From Vicinamibacterales bacterium (GTDB taxonomy: Bacteria; Acidobacteriota; Vicinamibacteria; Vicinamibacterales; UBA2999), in contig JBAZYO010000001.1 in NCBI GenBank assembly GCA_041659285.1, positions 310,001 through 374,000 on the forward strand: a DNA stretch of 64,000 nucleotides. Reading direction: 5' to 3'. A program made the position numbers and the translations under genes. Every line of letters begins with the position of its first letter. Position 1 is the stretch's first letter. The notes below the pieces were generated by a model. That model searched no databases, was not told the origin of the DNA, and saw only the letters and a program-made list of their open reading frames with translations. Shown piece after piece: positions 1 through 7,911 of the stretch.

Positions 1-202
1 GCCGTGCCGGCGCCTGTCCGACGCCGCCCGACACGACGTTGCCCATGATGCACTCGTCGACGATCGCGGGATCAATCCCCGCGCGGACGACCGCCTCGCG
101 AACGACCATCGCGCCCAGTTCAGGCGCGGTGAAGTCCTTCAGCGTGCCGAGAAATTTGCCGGTGGGGACACGGACTGCACTGACGATGAATGCGCTTCGC
201 AT
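1..202 (-). CDS. Thiolase (acetyl-CoA acetyltransferase) N-terminus, partial
   Basis: The first 67 codons of a gene that runs off the left edge of the window. The start is ATG at 200-202 on the minus strand, and the protein begins MRSAFIVSAVRVPTGKF. The stretch RVPTGKFLGTLKDF followed by IMGNVVSGGVGQAPAR is the typical N-terminal part of the thiolase family, which condenses or cleaves acyl-CoA with acetyl-CoA. The active-site cysteine normally lies near residue 90 and is outside the window, so catalytic competence and substrate class (acetoacetyl-CoA synthesis or beta-oxidation) cannot be judged. No strong ribosome binding site is visible. The upstream minus-strand gene is DUF721, separated by an inverted repeat. 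Confidence 0.85.
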   Translation of the reverse strand, partial: MRSAFIVSAVRVPTGKFLGTLKDFTAPELGAMVVREAVVRAGIDPAIVDECIMGNVVSGGVGQAPAR

Positions 203-226
203 GATGGGATCTATCTTGACATTAAT

Positions 227-317
227 AAGGTGCCTAGGGTGCCTAAGGTGCCTAAGGGGCCAAGGGTGCGACCGTGCGTTCGTGCACTCCAGGCACTTTA
301 GGCACCCTAGGCACCTT
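227..317. repeat. Large inverted repeat (26-base arms) built from GTGCCTA units
   Basis: The left arm is at 227-252 and the right arm at 292-317. They are reverse complements with one mismatch, around a 39-base loop. Each arm is itself made of a short unit (AGGTGCCTA and variants) repeated about three times. It fills most of the 116-base gap between the DUF721 stop and the thiolase start, both on the minus strand. It could end the DUF721 transcript as a hairpin, but there is no clear T-run, so it may equally be a dispersed palindromic element. Confidence 0.8.
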
Positions 318-318
318 G

Positions 319-627
319 TTATCTAAACTCCAGCCGCTTGACGACGTTCTCGCCGAGCAGGTCGCCCATGCGCAGGTGAATCAGCGAGTTGGACTTGCGG
401 ACGGCGTCGAGCCAGGCGGGGGTGTCGGACTTCACGTGGAGGGTGCCGTCCGAAACCAGGCGGACGGTCGTGGCCTTGGCGATGGCCGGGCCGACGGCGA
501 GGCGCCAGGCGAGGGTGACCTTCTCGTCGCTGAGCGGCGCCTTGCGGAGGACTTCCGCCACCACGGTGGTCATCACTTTGTTCGCCTGAATCACGCTGCT
601 GAGAATATCATTCGCCGGGCGGGCCAA
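319..627 (-). CDS. DUF721 (DciA-like) protein
   Basis: A 102-residue protein. Residues from about 38 onward (WRLAVGPAIAKATTVRL, then DGTLHVKSDTPAWLDAV, ending VKRLEFR) fit the DUF721 pattern of a W..vvG..ia..t.p..l..g.L.v.v.s.aW motif. DUF721 includes DciA, the ancestral loader of the replicative helicase, but this protein is short and its role here is not established. The start is TTG at 625-627; the region has no better ATG. The start codon lies inside a small palindrome (617-637), so the first residues MARPAN are encoded by repeat sequence. It is transcribed away from the FG-GAP gene at 654. Confidence 0.72.
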   Translation of the reverse strand: MARPANDILSSVIQANKVMTTVVAEVLRKAPLSDEKVTLAWRLAVGPAIAKATTVRLVSDGTLHVKSDTPAWLDAVRKSNSLIHLRMGDLLGENVVKRLEFR

Positions 628-637
628 AGCCCGTCCC
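617..637. repeat. Small palindrome over the DUF721 start codon
   Basis: GGGCGGGC at 617-624 pairs with GCCCGTCCC at 629-637, with one bulged base, around a CAAA loop. The TTG start of the minus-strand DUF721 gene is in the loop. It lies 17 bases before the divergent FG-GAP gene, so it could also affect that start. It resembles the other palindromic repeats scattered in this window. Confidence 0.6.
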
Positions 638-653
638 TACACTTGGAGCGTTT

Positions 654-1826
654 ATGCGCAGGACTGTGGCCGGTTTGTTCGCGGCGGTGGTGGTGGCGTC
701 ATTCGGGTTCGTTCATCTGCAAGGCCAGGCGGCGCCCTGGAACCTGGTAGCGCACGAGATTGGGACCGGCCTGCGCGGCGGCTACCAGGTGGTGGCGACC
801 GACATCAACAAGGATGGTCGCGTCGATCTGCTGGCCGTGGCCACGTCCGCGACGGCCGAGCTCGTGTGGTTCGAGAATCCCACCTGGACGCGTCACGTCA
901 TGGCCTCGGGCCTGCCGTCGATGATCAACGCCGACGCGTTCGACATCGACAAGGACGGCATTCCTGAAGTCGCGCTGGCCAGCGGCTTCGCGACCGCGCC
1001 CACCCGGAGCGCCGGCGTCATGACCATGCTCACGCACGGTGCCGACGTCAACGCGCCCTGGACCGCGAAAGAATTCGACCGCACGCCCACCGCGCACCGC
1101 GTCCGCTGGATTGACGCGCTGGGGAACGGGCAGAAGCTGCTGATCAACGCGCCACTGGCGGGCATCAACGGCGTGTCGCCCGACTACCGGGACGCGACGT
1201 CGATTTACGCCTACCGGACCGGCGACCTCATTCGCACGACGGTCACCGGCGCCGAGCAGGGCGTCGTGCATGGCCTGGCCGTGGTGGACTGGGACGGTAA
1301 AGGCCGCCAGTCGCTGCTGACGGCGAGCTTCCTGGGCATTCACCTGCATCGCTTCGCCAACGGCGCGTGGACGCGCACGCAATTGACGGCCGGCGATCCC
1401 GGCGCCTGGCCGAAAAACGGATCGAGCGACGTGGCGGTGTTGCGCACCAACGCCGGGCGTCAACTCGCGGCCATTGAGCCGTGGCACGGCAACCAGGTGG
1501 TGATCTACCGCGGCTCCGGTGACAAGTGGGATCGGCGCACGATGATCGACGACACGCTCAATGACGGCCACACGCTGGTGTCTGGCGATCTGGATGGTGA
1601 CGGCGTTGACGAAGTGGTGGCTGGCTATCGCGGCGGCGGTGGCGGCGTGAACATCTACAAGCTCGGCGCCAACGACGCGTGGACGAAGACGGTGCTGGAG
1701 CAGAAGGGGATGGCCGCCGCCGGCTGCGCGCTGGCGCACTTGAACGCCGACAAGCGTCTTGATCTCGCCTGCATCGGCACGGCGACGGCGAATCTGAAGT
1801 GGTACGAGAACCTTCCAGTCAAATAG
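654..1826 (+). CDS. Secreted FG-GAP/VCBS-repeat protein
   Basis: A 390-residue protein with an N-terminal signal peptide (AGLFAAVVVASFGFVHLQGQA), so it is exported. Three acidic loops of the DxDxDG type that typically bind calcium in FG-GAP/VCBS beta-propellers are visible: DINKDG near residue 50, DIDKDG near 97 and DLDGDG near 312. Intervening blocks such as WFENPTWTRHVM and the final LKWYENL repeat the propeller-blade theme. No catalytic motif was recognised; some relatives are annotated as aldos-2-ulose dehydratase-like, but that cannot be supported here. The 3' end overlaps the maf gene by 28 bases, so it probably belongs to the same transcript as maf and the ccm genes. Confidence 0.8.
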   Translation: MRRTVAGLFAAVVVASFGFVHLQGQAAPWNLVAHEIGTGLRGGYQVVATDINKDGRVDLLAVATSATAELVWFENPTWTRHVMASGLPSMINADAFDIDKDGIPEVALASGFATAPTRSAGVMTMLTHGADVNAPWTAKEFDRTPTAHRVRWIDALGNGQKLLINAPLAGINGVSPDYRDATSIYAYRTGDLIRTTVTGAEQGVVHGLAVVDWDGKGRQSLLTASFLGIHLHRFANGAWTRTQLTAGDPGAWPKNGSSDVAVLRTNAGRQLAAIEPWHGNQVVIYRGSGDKWDRRTMIDDTLNDGHTLVSGDLDGDGVDEVVAGYRGGGGGVNIYKLGANDAWTKTVLEQKGMAAAGCALAHLNADKRLDLACIGTATANLKWYENLPVK

Positions 1827-2395
1827 TCCTTGCGAGCCGCTCACCGCGGCGTGCAGAGCTCCTTGCGGCGGCCGGCATCTCGTTCGAGGTGCTGGCGGCC
1901 GACATCGACGAATCCGTGCAGCCCGGGGAAGCTCCCGCCGCGTATGTCGAGCGCCTCGCCATCGAAAAGGCCAGGGCCGTGCTGGCCTTGCGTCCTGGCG
2001 CGACCGTGCTCGGCGCCGACACCACCGTGGTGGCAGACGGGCTGATCCTCGGCAAGCCTGCGGATGAGCTGGAGGCAGCCGGCATGCTGCGCCGCCTGCG
2101 CGGACGCATGCATGACGTCTATACCGGCGTCGCCGTGGTCAGCGCCGACGGGGTGCGATCGGCGGTCGAGCACACCAGGGTATGGTTCGCGCCGATGACG
2201 GATGAAGACATTTCCTGGTATGTCGCCAGTGGCGAGCCCGTGGACCGCGCCGGCGCCTACGCCATCCAGGGACTGGCCTCCCGTTTCATCCCCAGAATCG
2301 AAGGCTCCTATACCAACGTGGTGGGGTTGCCGGTGGCGCTGGTCTCTAGTATCCTGATCGCGGAGCGGCCAATCCGGCTAAGTCCTGAATTATGA
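1799..2395 (+). CDS. maf: Maf family nucleoside triphosphate pyrophosphatase
   Basis: A 198-residue cytoplasmic protein of normal Maf length. Maf proteins hydrolyse dTTP, UTP or modified nucleotides to the monophosphate and pyrophosphate. Family motifs are clear: the nucleotide-binding ASRSPRRAELL near residue 12, GADTTVV with the conserved Asp near residue 73, and the C-terminal YAIQGLASRFIPRIEGSY then NVVGLP. The arrangement suits the dTTP/UTP (YhdE-like) group. The chosen start is GTG at 1799, within the preceding gene. The stop overlaps the ccmE start as ATGA, which suggests translational coupling of maf to the cytochrome maturation genes. Confidence 0.9.
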   Translation: MVREPSSQIVLASRSPRRAELLAAAGISFEVLAADIDESVQPGEAPAAYVERLAIEKARAVLALRPGATVLGADTTVVADGLILGKPADELEAAGMLRRLRGRMHDVYTGVAVVSADGVRSAVEHTRVWFAPMTDEDISWYVASGEPVDRAGAYAIQGLASRFIPRIEGSYTNVVGLPVALVSSILIAERPIRLSPEL

Positions 2396-2817
2396 AGCAC
2401 AAAGCGGTCAAAATCGGCCTGACGAGCCTGGTTCTCGCGATGACCTTCGGCGGTCTGCTGTACACGACGATGGCCGAAGGCACGGAGTACTACAAGCACG
2501 TTGACGAAGTCATGACGCAGCCGGGGGAGTGGTACGGCAAGAAGCTGCAACTGCATGGCTTCGTCGTGCCCGACTCGATCATGAAACGCAAGAACAGCCT
2601 GGACTATCAATTCAAGGTCCAGAGCAACGGGCACATCGTCAGCGCCACCTACACCGGCGTCGTGCCCGACACGTTCAAGAGCGATTCCGAAGTCGTGCTG
2701 AAGGGCGTCCTGACCCCCGAGGGCTTCACGACACAGCCCAACGGCGTGATGGCGAAGTGCCCGTCGAAGTACGAAGCCAAGCCCGGCGGCGCGACCGCGC
2801 CGTCCGGAAGATACTAA
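2392..2817 (+). CDS. ccmE: Cytochrome c maturation heme chaperone CcmE, CxxxY variant
   Basis: A 141-residue protein with one N-terminal membrane anchor (about residues 8-26) and a periplasmic OB-fold domain. CcmE carries heme from the CcmABCD complex to the CcmF/H lyase. The canonical protein binds heme covalently through a His in an HxxxY context. Here the matching position reads CPSKY, with Cys123 and Tyr127, so it belongs to the Cys variant described for System I* in archaea and some bacteria. The upstream domain features (GFVVPDSI, YTGVVPDTF, VVLKGVLTPEGF) are normal for CcmE. It overlaps maf by 4 bases and lies 9 bases before the ccmF-ccmH gene, which has a clear AAGGGG ribosome site. 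Confidence 0.9.
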   Translation: MKHKAVKIGLTSLVLAMTFGGLLYTTMAEGTEYYKHVDEVMTQPGEWYGKKLQLHGFVVPDSIMKRKNSLDYQFKVQSNGHIVSATYTGVVPDTFKSDSEVVLKGVLTPEGFTTQPNGVMAKCPSKYEAKPGGATAPSGRY

Positions 2818-2826
2818 GGGGCCCCC

Positions 2827-5301
2827 ATGGCCTCACTCGGCGCCTTTCTACTCCTGCTGACCTTCGTGACCGCGGCCTACGCGGTCGCCGCATCCGTCGC
2901 CGGCGCGCGCCGGCGCAACACCCGCCTGATTGAAAGCGGCATCGGCGCGTTCTACACCGTGGCGGCACTGATGACGGTGGCGTCGGGCGTGATCATCTAC
3001 GCCTTTGTCGCCGGCGACTATTCCATCCGCTACGTCCAGCGTTACTCCGACAGCGTGCAGCCGATCTTCTACAAGATCACCTCGTACTGGGGCGGCCTCG
3101 ACGGCTCGGTGATGTTCTGGGTGTTCCTGCTGTCGCTGTTCGGTTCGGTGGCCGTCAAGGTGAACCGCGTCAGCCATCGCGAGCTCATCCCCTACGTGGT
3201 GGCGGTGATTGGAGCAGTGGAGATGTTCTTCCTGTTCCTGATGATCATCCACAACAACCCGTTCTCGACCTACCTGACCGAGTCGCCGACCGACGGGCGC
3301 GGGCTGAACCCGCTGCTGCAGAACTTCTACATGGCGATCCACCCGCCGACCATGTACCTCGGGTTCGTCGGCTTGACCATTCCGTTCGCGTTCGGCATGG
3401 CCGCGCTGATCACCGGGCACCTGGATGATTCGTGGCTGCGCGCCGTGCGCCGGTGGACGATGTTCTCCTGGTTCTTCCTGTCGCTGGGACTCACGCTCGG
3501 CATGATCTGGGCGTACGAGGAACTCGGCTGGGGCGGCTACTGGGGCTGGGATCCGGTGGAAAACGCCGGCATGCTCCCGTGGTTCACGGCCACCGCGTTC
3601 CTTCACTCGGTGATGGTGCAGGAACGGCGCGGCATGCTGCGCGTGTGGAACGTGTCGCTGGTGATCATCACGTTCCTGCTGACCATTGTCGGGACCTTCC
3701 TGACGCGGTCGGGCGTCGTGCAGTCCATCCACGCCTTCGGCGAAGACCCGCAGCTCGCCCGCTATTTCGCGGCCTTCATGATCTTCACCATCGTCTTCAG
3801 CTTTGGCTGGGTAATCTACCGGCTGCCGCTGCTGAAGGCCCGCCACGAGCTCGACTCGTGGATGTCGAAAGAAGCGGCGTTCCTCGCCAATAACTGGGTC
3901 CTGTTGTTTGCGGCCATGTTCGTCCTGTTCGCCACCCTCTTCCCGACGATCACCGAGGCGATCAACGGCGAGCGCCTCACCGTGGGCCCGCCGTTCTTCA
4001 ACCGCTGGATGGTGCCGATCGGCCTGATCCTGCTGGTGTTGACCGGCACCGGCCCGCTGCTGGCCTGGCGCAAGTCCACCATCATGAACCTGAAGGATCA
4101 GTTCATGTGGCCGACGCTGACCGGGCTCGTGGTCGGCGGCACGGTGGCGGCCCTGGGCGTGCGGGTGTGGGGCTCGGGCCTGTGCTTCGCGCTCAGTGGC
4201 TACGTGCTGGCCACGCTCACGCAGGAAGTCATCCGCGGCGCCAACGTCCGGCGCGGCATGACCGGCACCGACCTGCTGACGGCGATGATCGGCCTGGTGT
4301 CGCGCAACAAGCGCCGCTACGGCGGCTACATCGTGCACGTCGGCATCGTGCTGATCTTCATCGGCTTCGCCGGCGAGGGCTTCAGCCGCGATCAGCAGCT
4401 GCTGCTGAAGCCGGGTGAAGAGGCCACGGTCGGCGACTACACGCTGCACCTCGACGCCATCCGCGTCACCGACGACGGGCAGAAGCAGATGGTGACCGGC
4501 CACATCACGGTGAAAGACAAGAACGGCGCCGTGCTCGAGCAGATGAAGCCGGCGAAGTGGTACTTCCGGAAGCACGAGGAAGAGCCCACCTCCGAGGTCG
4601 CCATTCGCCGCACGTTCGCCGAAGACCTGTACGTGGTGATGCCGGCCTTCGAAATTGAAGAGCAGACCGCCAGCGTGGAGGTGCACATCAACCCGCTGGT
4701 GAACTGGGTGTGGTTCGGCTTCGGCATTCTCGCCATCGGCACCGGCATCGCGCTGCTGCCGGAAACGGCGATGAGCTTCGCCGTCGCGCGGCTGCCGTCG
4801 GACGTCGTCACCGCGTCGGTGCTCCTGCTGTGCCTGCTGCTGCCGACCGGGGTGGCGTTCGCCCAGCACGTGGAGACCGGCCAGGATCCGCGGCTGGAGA
4901 AGATCACGACCCCCGAGGCGCGCGAGATCGCGCACAAGCTGGCGTGCTGGTGCGGCGGCTGCTCGAAGCTGCCGGTGGGGCAGTGTTCGTGCGGACACTG
5001 CGCCGTTGAGCGGGCGAAGATTGACGTCATGCTCAAGGAAGGCAAGAACGAGAGCCAGATCCTGAAGTTCTACGTGGACACATTTGGCGGCAACCAGATC
5101 CTGAGCGAGCCACCCAACAGCGGCTCCGGCCGCGTCGTGTGGATGATGCCGATCGTGGTGGGGCTGGGCGGATTCATGACGGCGGCCTATCTCGCCATGC
5201 GGTGGTCCTCTCGGCGGACGTCGTTGGCCGGCATGCCCGCCGGGATTGAAGACCCCGAAATGGCGTCGCGGCTGAACGACGAATTGCGCAACCTCGATTA
5301 A
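2827..5301 (+). CDS. ccmF: Fused CcmF-CcmH heme lyase
   Basis: An 824-residue polytopic membrane protein. Residues 1 to about 640 are CcmF: the tryptophan-rich WGGYWGWDPVENAGMLPW motif, then GTFLTRSGVVQSIHAF, many membrane helices and the usual C-terminal periplasmic loop. CcmF attaches heme to apocytochrome c. A further hydrophobic segment (about 658-678, ending VAFAQ) leads into a CcmH-like domain with CWCGGCSKLPVGQCSCGHC (C707, C709, C712, C720, C722, C725), and a last membrane helix follows near residue 770. CcmH normally has one LRCxxC motif and reduces apocytochrome cysteines; this six-cysteine form is unusual. The gene uses ATG after AAGGGG, and its stop overlaps the next start (TAATG). 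The reading frame is continuous, so the fusion is real in this sequence. Confidence 0.9.
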   Translation: MASLGAFLLLLTFVTAAYAVAASVAGARRRNTRLIESGIGAFYTVAALMTVASGVIIYAFVAGDYSIRYVQRYSDSVQPIFYKITSYWGGLDGSVMFWVFLLSLFGSVAVKVNRVSHRELIPYVVAVIGAVEMFFLFLMIIHNNPFSTYLTESPTDGRGLNPLLQNFYMAIHPPTMYLGFVGLTIPFAFGMAALITGHLDDSWLRAVRRWTMFSWFFLSLGLTLGMIWAYEELGWGGYWGWDPVENAGMLPWFTATAFLHSVMVQERRGMLRVWNVSLVIITFLLTIVGTFLTRSGVVQSIHAFGEDPQLARYFAAFMIFTIVFSFGWVIYRLPLLKARHELDSWMSKEAAFLANNWVLLFAAMFVLFATLFPTITEAINGERLTVGPPFFNRWMVPIGLILLVLTGTGPLLAWRKSTIMNLKDQFMWPTLTGLVVGGTVAALGVRVWGSGLCFALSGYVLATLTQEVIRGANVRRGMTGTDLLTAMIGLVSRNKRRYGGYIVHVGIVLIFIGFAGEGFSRDQQLLLKPGEEATVGDYTLHLDAIRVTDDGQKQMVTGHITVKDKNGAVLEQMKPAKWYFRKHEEEPTSEVAIRRTFAEDLYVVMPAFEIEEQTASVEVHINPLVNWVWFGFGILAIGTGIALLPETAMSFAVARLPSDVVTASVLLLCLLLPTGVAFAQHVETGQDPRLEKITTPEAREIAHKLACWCGGCSKLPVGQCSCGHCAVERAKIDVMLKEGKNESQILKFYVDTFGGNQILSEPPNSGSGRVVWMMPIVVGLGGFMTAAYLAMRWSSRRTSLAGMPAGIEDPEMASRLNDELRNLD

Positions 5302-5951
5302 TGGCGCGTCACGACTCCAGGCACGACCGCCCTCGCGGCGAGTCGTCACACACGGGCGCCGGTGCCCTGCAGGACCTGTCCTCCGACGCGCGTGGCACGA
5401 AGGAGGATGCGTTTCTGCAGCCCTGGCAGTTCTTCCTCCTCGGCGGCATGCTGGCGGCCACCGCCACCGTGATCGTCGCCACCGGCCAGTCGCCGGCCAA
5501 CATCATCACCCTCAGCCTGACCGTGGTGTCGGTCAGCTTCGTCGGCCTTGGCGCCTACCGCATGCTGTCGCCGCTGGTGTCGCCGGACGTGGACGCGCCG
5601 GTCATGATCGGCGGGCGCACCCGCCTCGCGCTCGATCGTGAGAAGACGCTGGTGCTGCGGTCGATCAAGGAACTCGAGTTCGACTACGCGATGGGCAAGA
5701 TGTCGCAGGCCGACTTCGACGAAATGGGCGGCCGCCTCCGCCTGCGCGCGCTGGGACTGATGCGCCAGTTGGACGCCGGCGGCGGGTACCGCGAGCAGAT
5801 CGCCCGGGAAGTGGCGGAGCGGCTGGCGGACGCACACGAAGCACCCGCTGCACCTGTCGCACCCGAGGCACCTGTGGCCCCTGTTTGCCACTGCGGCACG
5901 GCCAACGACCCCGACGCGCGCTTCTGCAAATCCTGCGGAGACAAACTGTGA
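5301..5951 (+). CDS. Two-helix membrane protein with C-terminal zinc ribbon, CcmI-like position
   Basis: A 216-residue protein. After a polar N-terminus there are two membrane segments (about 42-62 and 67-87). A charged, probably helical region follows (REKTLVLRSIKELEFDYAMG at about 115-134, then MSQADFDEM), resembling the start of the cytoplasmic part of CcmI-type proteins. An Ala/Pro linker leads to a zinc ribbon, CHC near residue 196 and CKSCG at the end. Such proteins often follow ccmF/ccmH in this kind of genome; a role in holding apocytochrome or assembling the Ccm complex is inferred from position only. Start and stop overlap both neighbours (TAATG and GTGA). Confidence 0.7.
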   Translation: MARHDSRHDRPRGESSHTGAGALQDLSSDARGTKEDAFLQPWQFFLLGGMLAATATVIVATGQSPANIITLSLTVVSVSFVGLGAYRMLSPLVSPDVDAPVMIGGRTRLALDREKTLVLRSIKELEFDYAMGKMSQADFDEMGGRLRLRALGLMRQLDAGGGYREQIAREVAERLADAHEAPAAPVAPEAPVAPVCHCGTANDPDARFCKSCGDKL

Positions 5952-7207
5952 TTCGCCAGAAGGCCACAACTTCTCGACCGCCGAAGCCTTGGCGAAGGCG
6001 GTTGGTTCCGGCGTTGTTGATCGCGATGTTCATGGCCACGCCGGCCTTCGCGCAGGTGGCCATGCCGGACGCCAGCGCCATGTCGGGCCAGCCGCTGCCG
6101 GCGCCGGAACTGCCCGACGCCACGGTGACGGTGCGCGTGGTGCGCGAGCGCATGGGGAACAACCTCGCGGGCGTCGTGGTGACGCTGACGGTCGCCGGCG
6201 CGCCGCGCACGGCGACCACGGATGCGCAGGGCCGCGCCCAGTTCGAAGGCCTGGCCGCCGGCGCGCCCGTGCAGGCCACGGCCACGGTAGACGGGGAAGT
6301 GCTGACGTCGCAGGCGTTCGCGGTGCCGGTCAAGGGCGGTGTTCGCGTGGCGCTGGTGGCGGGGATCCAGCAAGCGGCCGCAGCGGAGAAGGCGGCCGCG
6401 GCTGCCGCGGCCAGCGAACCGGCCCGCCCCGGCGTGGTCGAGTTCGGTCCCGATTCGCGTCTCATTTTCGAGTTCCAGAACGACACCCTGACCGTGTTCT
6501 ACCTGCTGGAAGTCGTGAACAACGCCCGCACGCCCATCGACATCGGCGGGCCGATCCTGATGGAGCTGCCCACTGGCGCGTCGGGCGCCTCCATGATGGA
6601 GGGGTCATCGCCCTCCGCCAGCGTGCGCGGTGACATCCTGACCATCACTGGTCCGTTTGCACCGGGCAAGACCATGGCGCAGGTCGGCTTTTCACTGCCG
6701 CAGGTCGACGCCGCCGCCGCGATCAGCCAGAAATTTCCGGTCGCGCTCGCGCAGGTGTTCGTGGCCGCCGAGAAGGTGGGCGCCATGCAGATGTCGTCGC
6801 CGCAGCTGACCGATGCGCGCGACATGACGTCCGACGGCCAGGCGTTCATCATGGGCACCGGCAACCGCTTGAACGCGGGCGACACCCTGGTCGTGAACCT
6901 GTCGGGGATGCCGGCCCACAGCGACCTGCTGCGCAACATCGCCCTCGGCGCGGCGGTGCTGATCTTCGCGGTGGGCACCTGGCTGTCGATCTCGCCGAAG
7001 GCCGCGCGTGCCTCCGAAGAGGCCAAGCTGACGTCGCAGCGCGACCGGTTGATGGCCGACGTGGTGGCCCTCGAGCGCAAGCGCCGGCAGAAGCCGCTGC
7101 CGCCGAATGATGAAGCGAGGCTGCAGCGCCTCACCGTGGACCTCGAGCGCGTGTTGGCGATGCTCGACCGCGGACCGCGGTCGGGAGACGAAGGCGCGGC
7201 GGCTTGA
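5948..7207 (+). CDS. Periplasmic beta-domain protein with C-terminal membrane anchor, in the ccm operon
   Basis: A 419-residue protein starting at GTG 5948, which overlaps the previous stop as GTGA. After a basic N-terminus there is a signal peptide (LLIAMFMATPAFAQ). Residues about 45-130 look like a carboxypeptidase-regulatory or Ig-like beta domain (TVTVRVVRERMGNNLAGVVV, TTDAQGRAQFEGL). An Ala-rich linker, a second beta domain, one membrane helix (about 328-348) and a roughly 70-residue charged cytoplasmic tail follow. The function is unknown. Lying between ccmF/H and ccmA in an overlapping gene chain suggests a part in cytochrome maturation or heme handling. Codons 11-18 are encoded by a palindromic repeat (5978-6001). 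Confidence 0.7.
   Translation: MIRQKATTSRPPKPWRRRLVPALLIAMFMATPAFAQVAMPDASAMSGQPLPAPELPDATVTVRVVRERMGNNLAGVVVTLTVAGAPRTATTDAQGRAQFEGLAAGAPVQATATVDGEVLTSQAFAVPVKGGVRVALVAGIQQAAAAEKAAAAAAASEPARPGVVEFGPDSRLIFEFQNDTLTVFYLLEVVNNARTPIDIGGPILMELPTGASGASMMEGSSPSASVRGDILTITGPFAPGKTMAQVGFSLPQVDAAAAISQKFPVALAQVFVAAEKVGAMQMSSPQLTDARDMTSDGQAFIMGTGNRLNAGDTLVVNLSGMPAHSDLLRNIALGAAVLIFAVGTWLSISPKAARASEEAKLTSQRDRLMADVVALERKRRQKPLPPNDEARLQRLTVDLERVLAMLDRGPRSGDEGAAA
5978..6001 (+). repeat. Palindromic repeat, family A, inside a coding sequence
   Basis: CCGCCGAAGCC at 5978-5988 and GGCGAAGGCGG at 5991-6001 form an imperfect palindrome within the first 20 codons of the gene starting at 5948. The same type of sequence recurs at 13774, 17115, 21292, 42082 and 52565. 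Here it encodes the basic PPKPWRR stretch just before the signal-peptide core. Confidence 0.7.
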
Positions 7208-7911
7208 ATTTGGACTTTCGCCGGCTGGCCGTCGTTGACCTCGCGCGTCACTACGGCCGTCGCAAGGCCCTTTCGCAGGTGAACTTCACCTGCGAGGCGG
7301 GCGAGATCATCGGGCTGCTCGGGCCCAACGGTGCGGGCAAGTCCACCCTCCTGAACATCCTGGCGACGCTGCTCAGCCCTTCGCGCGGGCGCGTCGAGTA
7401 CGGCGAGCGCACCGCCGCGCAGACCGGCGCCGACATCCGCGCCTGCATCGGGATGCTCGGGCACGACCTGTTTCTCTATCCCGAGCTCACCGCGCGCGAG
7501 AACCTCGTGTTCTTCGGTCAGCTCTACGGCCTGTCGAGCGTCGCCGAACGGGTGACGTCGGCGCTCAGCCGGGCCGGCCTCGGCGAGCGCGCCGATGACT
7601 TCGTGTCCGGCTTCTCCCGCGGGATGCGCCAGCGCGTGGCGCTCGAGCGGGCTTTGCTCCACGAGCCACGCCTGATCCTGCTCGACGAGCCCTTCACGGG
7701 GCTCGACCAGGCGTCCAACCGGGCCCTGGTTGACCGCCTGCGCGAACGCCAGCAAGCCGGCTGCGTGATCGTGCTCGCCACCCACGACCTCGACATCGTC
7801 GATGGCGTGCTGTCGCGCGCGGTGTTCCTGCGCAATGGCCGGCAGGTCGGGGAGCCGGGCCCGGGTCACGCGCTGCGCGAGCGCTACCAGCACGCCATGG
7901 CGGAATCATGA
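7204..7911 (+). CDS. ccmA: Heme exporter ABC ATPase CcmA
   Basis: A 235-residue ABC ATPase. It has Walker A GPNGAGKST (about residues 39-47), a signature-like FSRGMRQR near 137, Walker B LILLDEP near 158 with GLD, and the switch His in ATHD near 192. With CcmB, CcmC and CcmD it forms the complex that releases heme-loaded CcmE using ATP. The start is TTG at 7204, overlapping the previous stop as TTGA; the stop overlaps ccmB as ATGA. Position between other ccm genes separates it from the many look-alike ABC proteins. Confidence 0.92.
   Translation: MNLDFRRLAVVDLARHYGRRKALSQVNFTCEAGEIIGLLGPNGAGKSTLLNILATLLSPSRGRVEYGERTAAQTGADIRACIGMLGHDLFLYPELTARENLVFFGQLYGLSSVAERVTSALSRAGLGERADDFVSGFSRGMRQRVALERALLHEPRLILLDEPFTGLDQASNRALVDRLRERQQAGCVIVLATHDLDIVDGVLSRAVFLRNGRQVGEPGPGHALRERYQHAMAES

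Noticed and set aside
4760..4870. Separate ccmH gene after ccmF
   Set aside because: There is no stop codon between the two parts and no ribosome site before the CcmH-like region, so a fusion is the simpler reading.
2848..5349. Very long open frame (over 800 codons) on the minus strand opposite ccmF-ccmH
   Set aside because: Its composition is Arg/His/Gly/Pro rich with no motif or membrane segment; it is the antisense shadow of a GC-rich gene.
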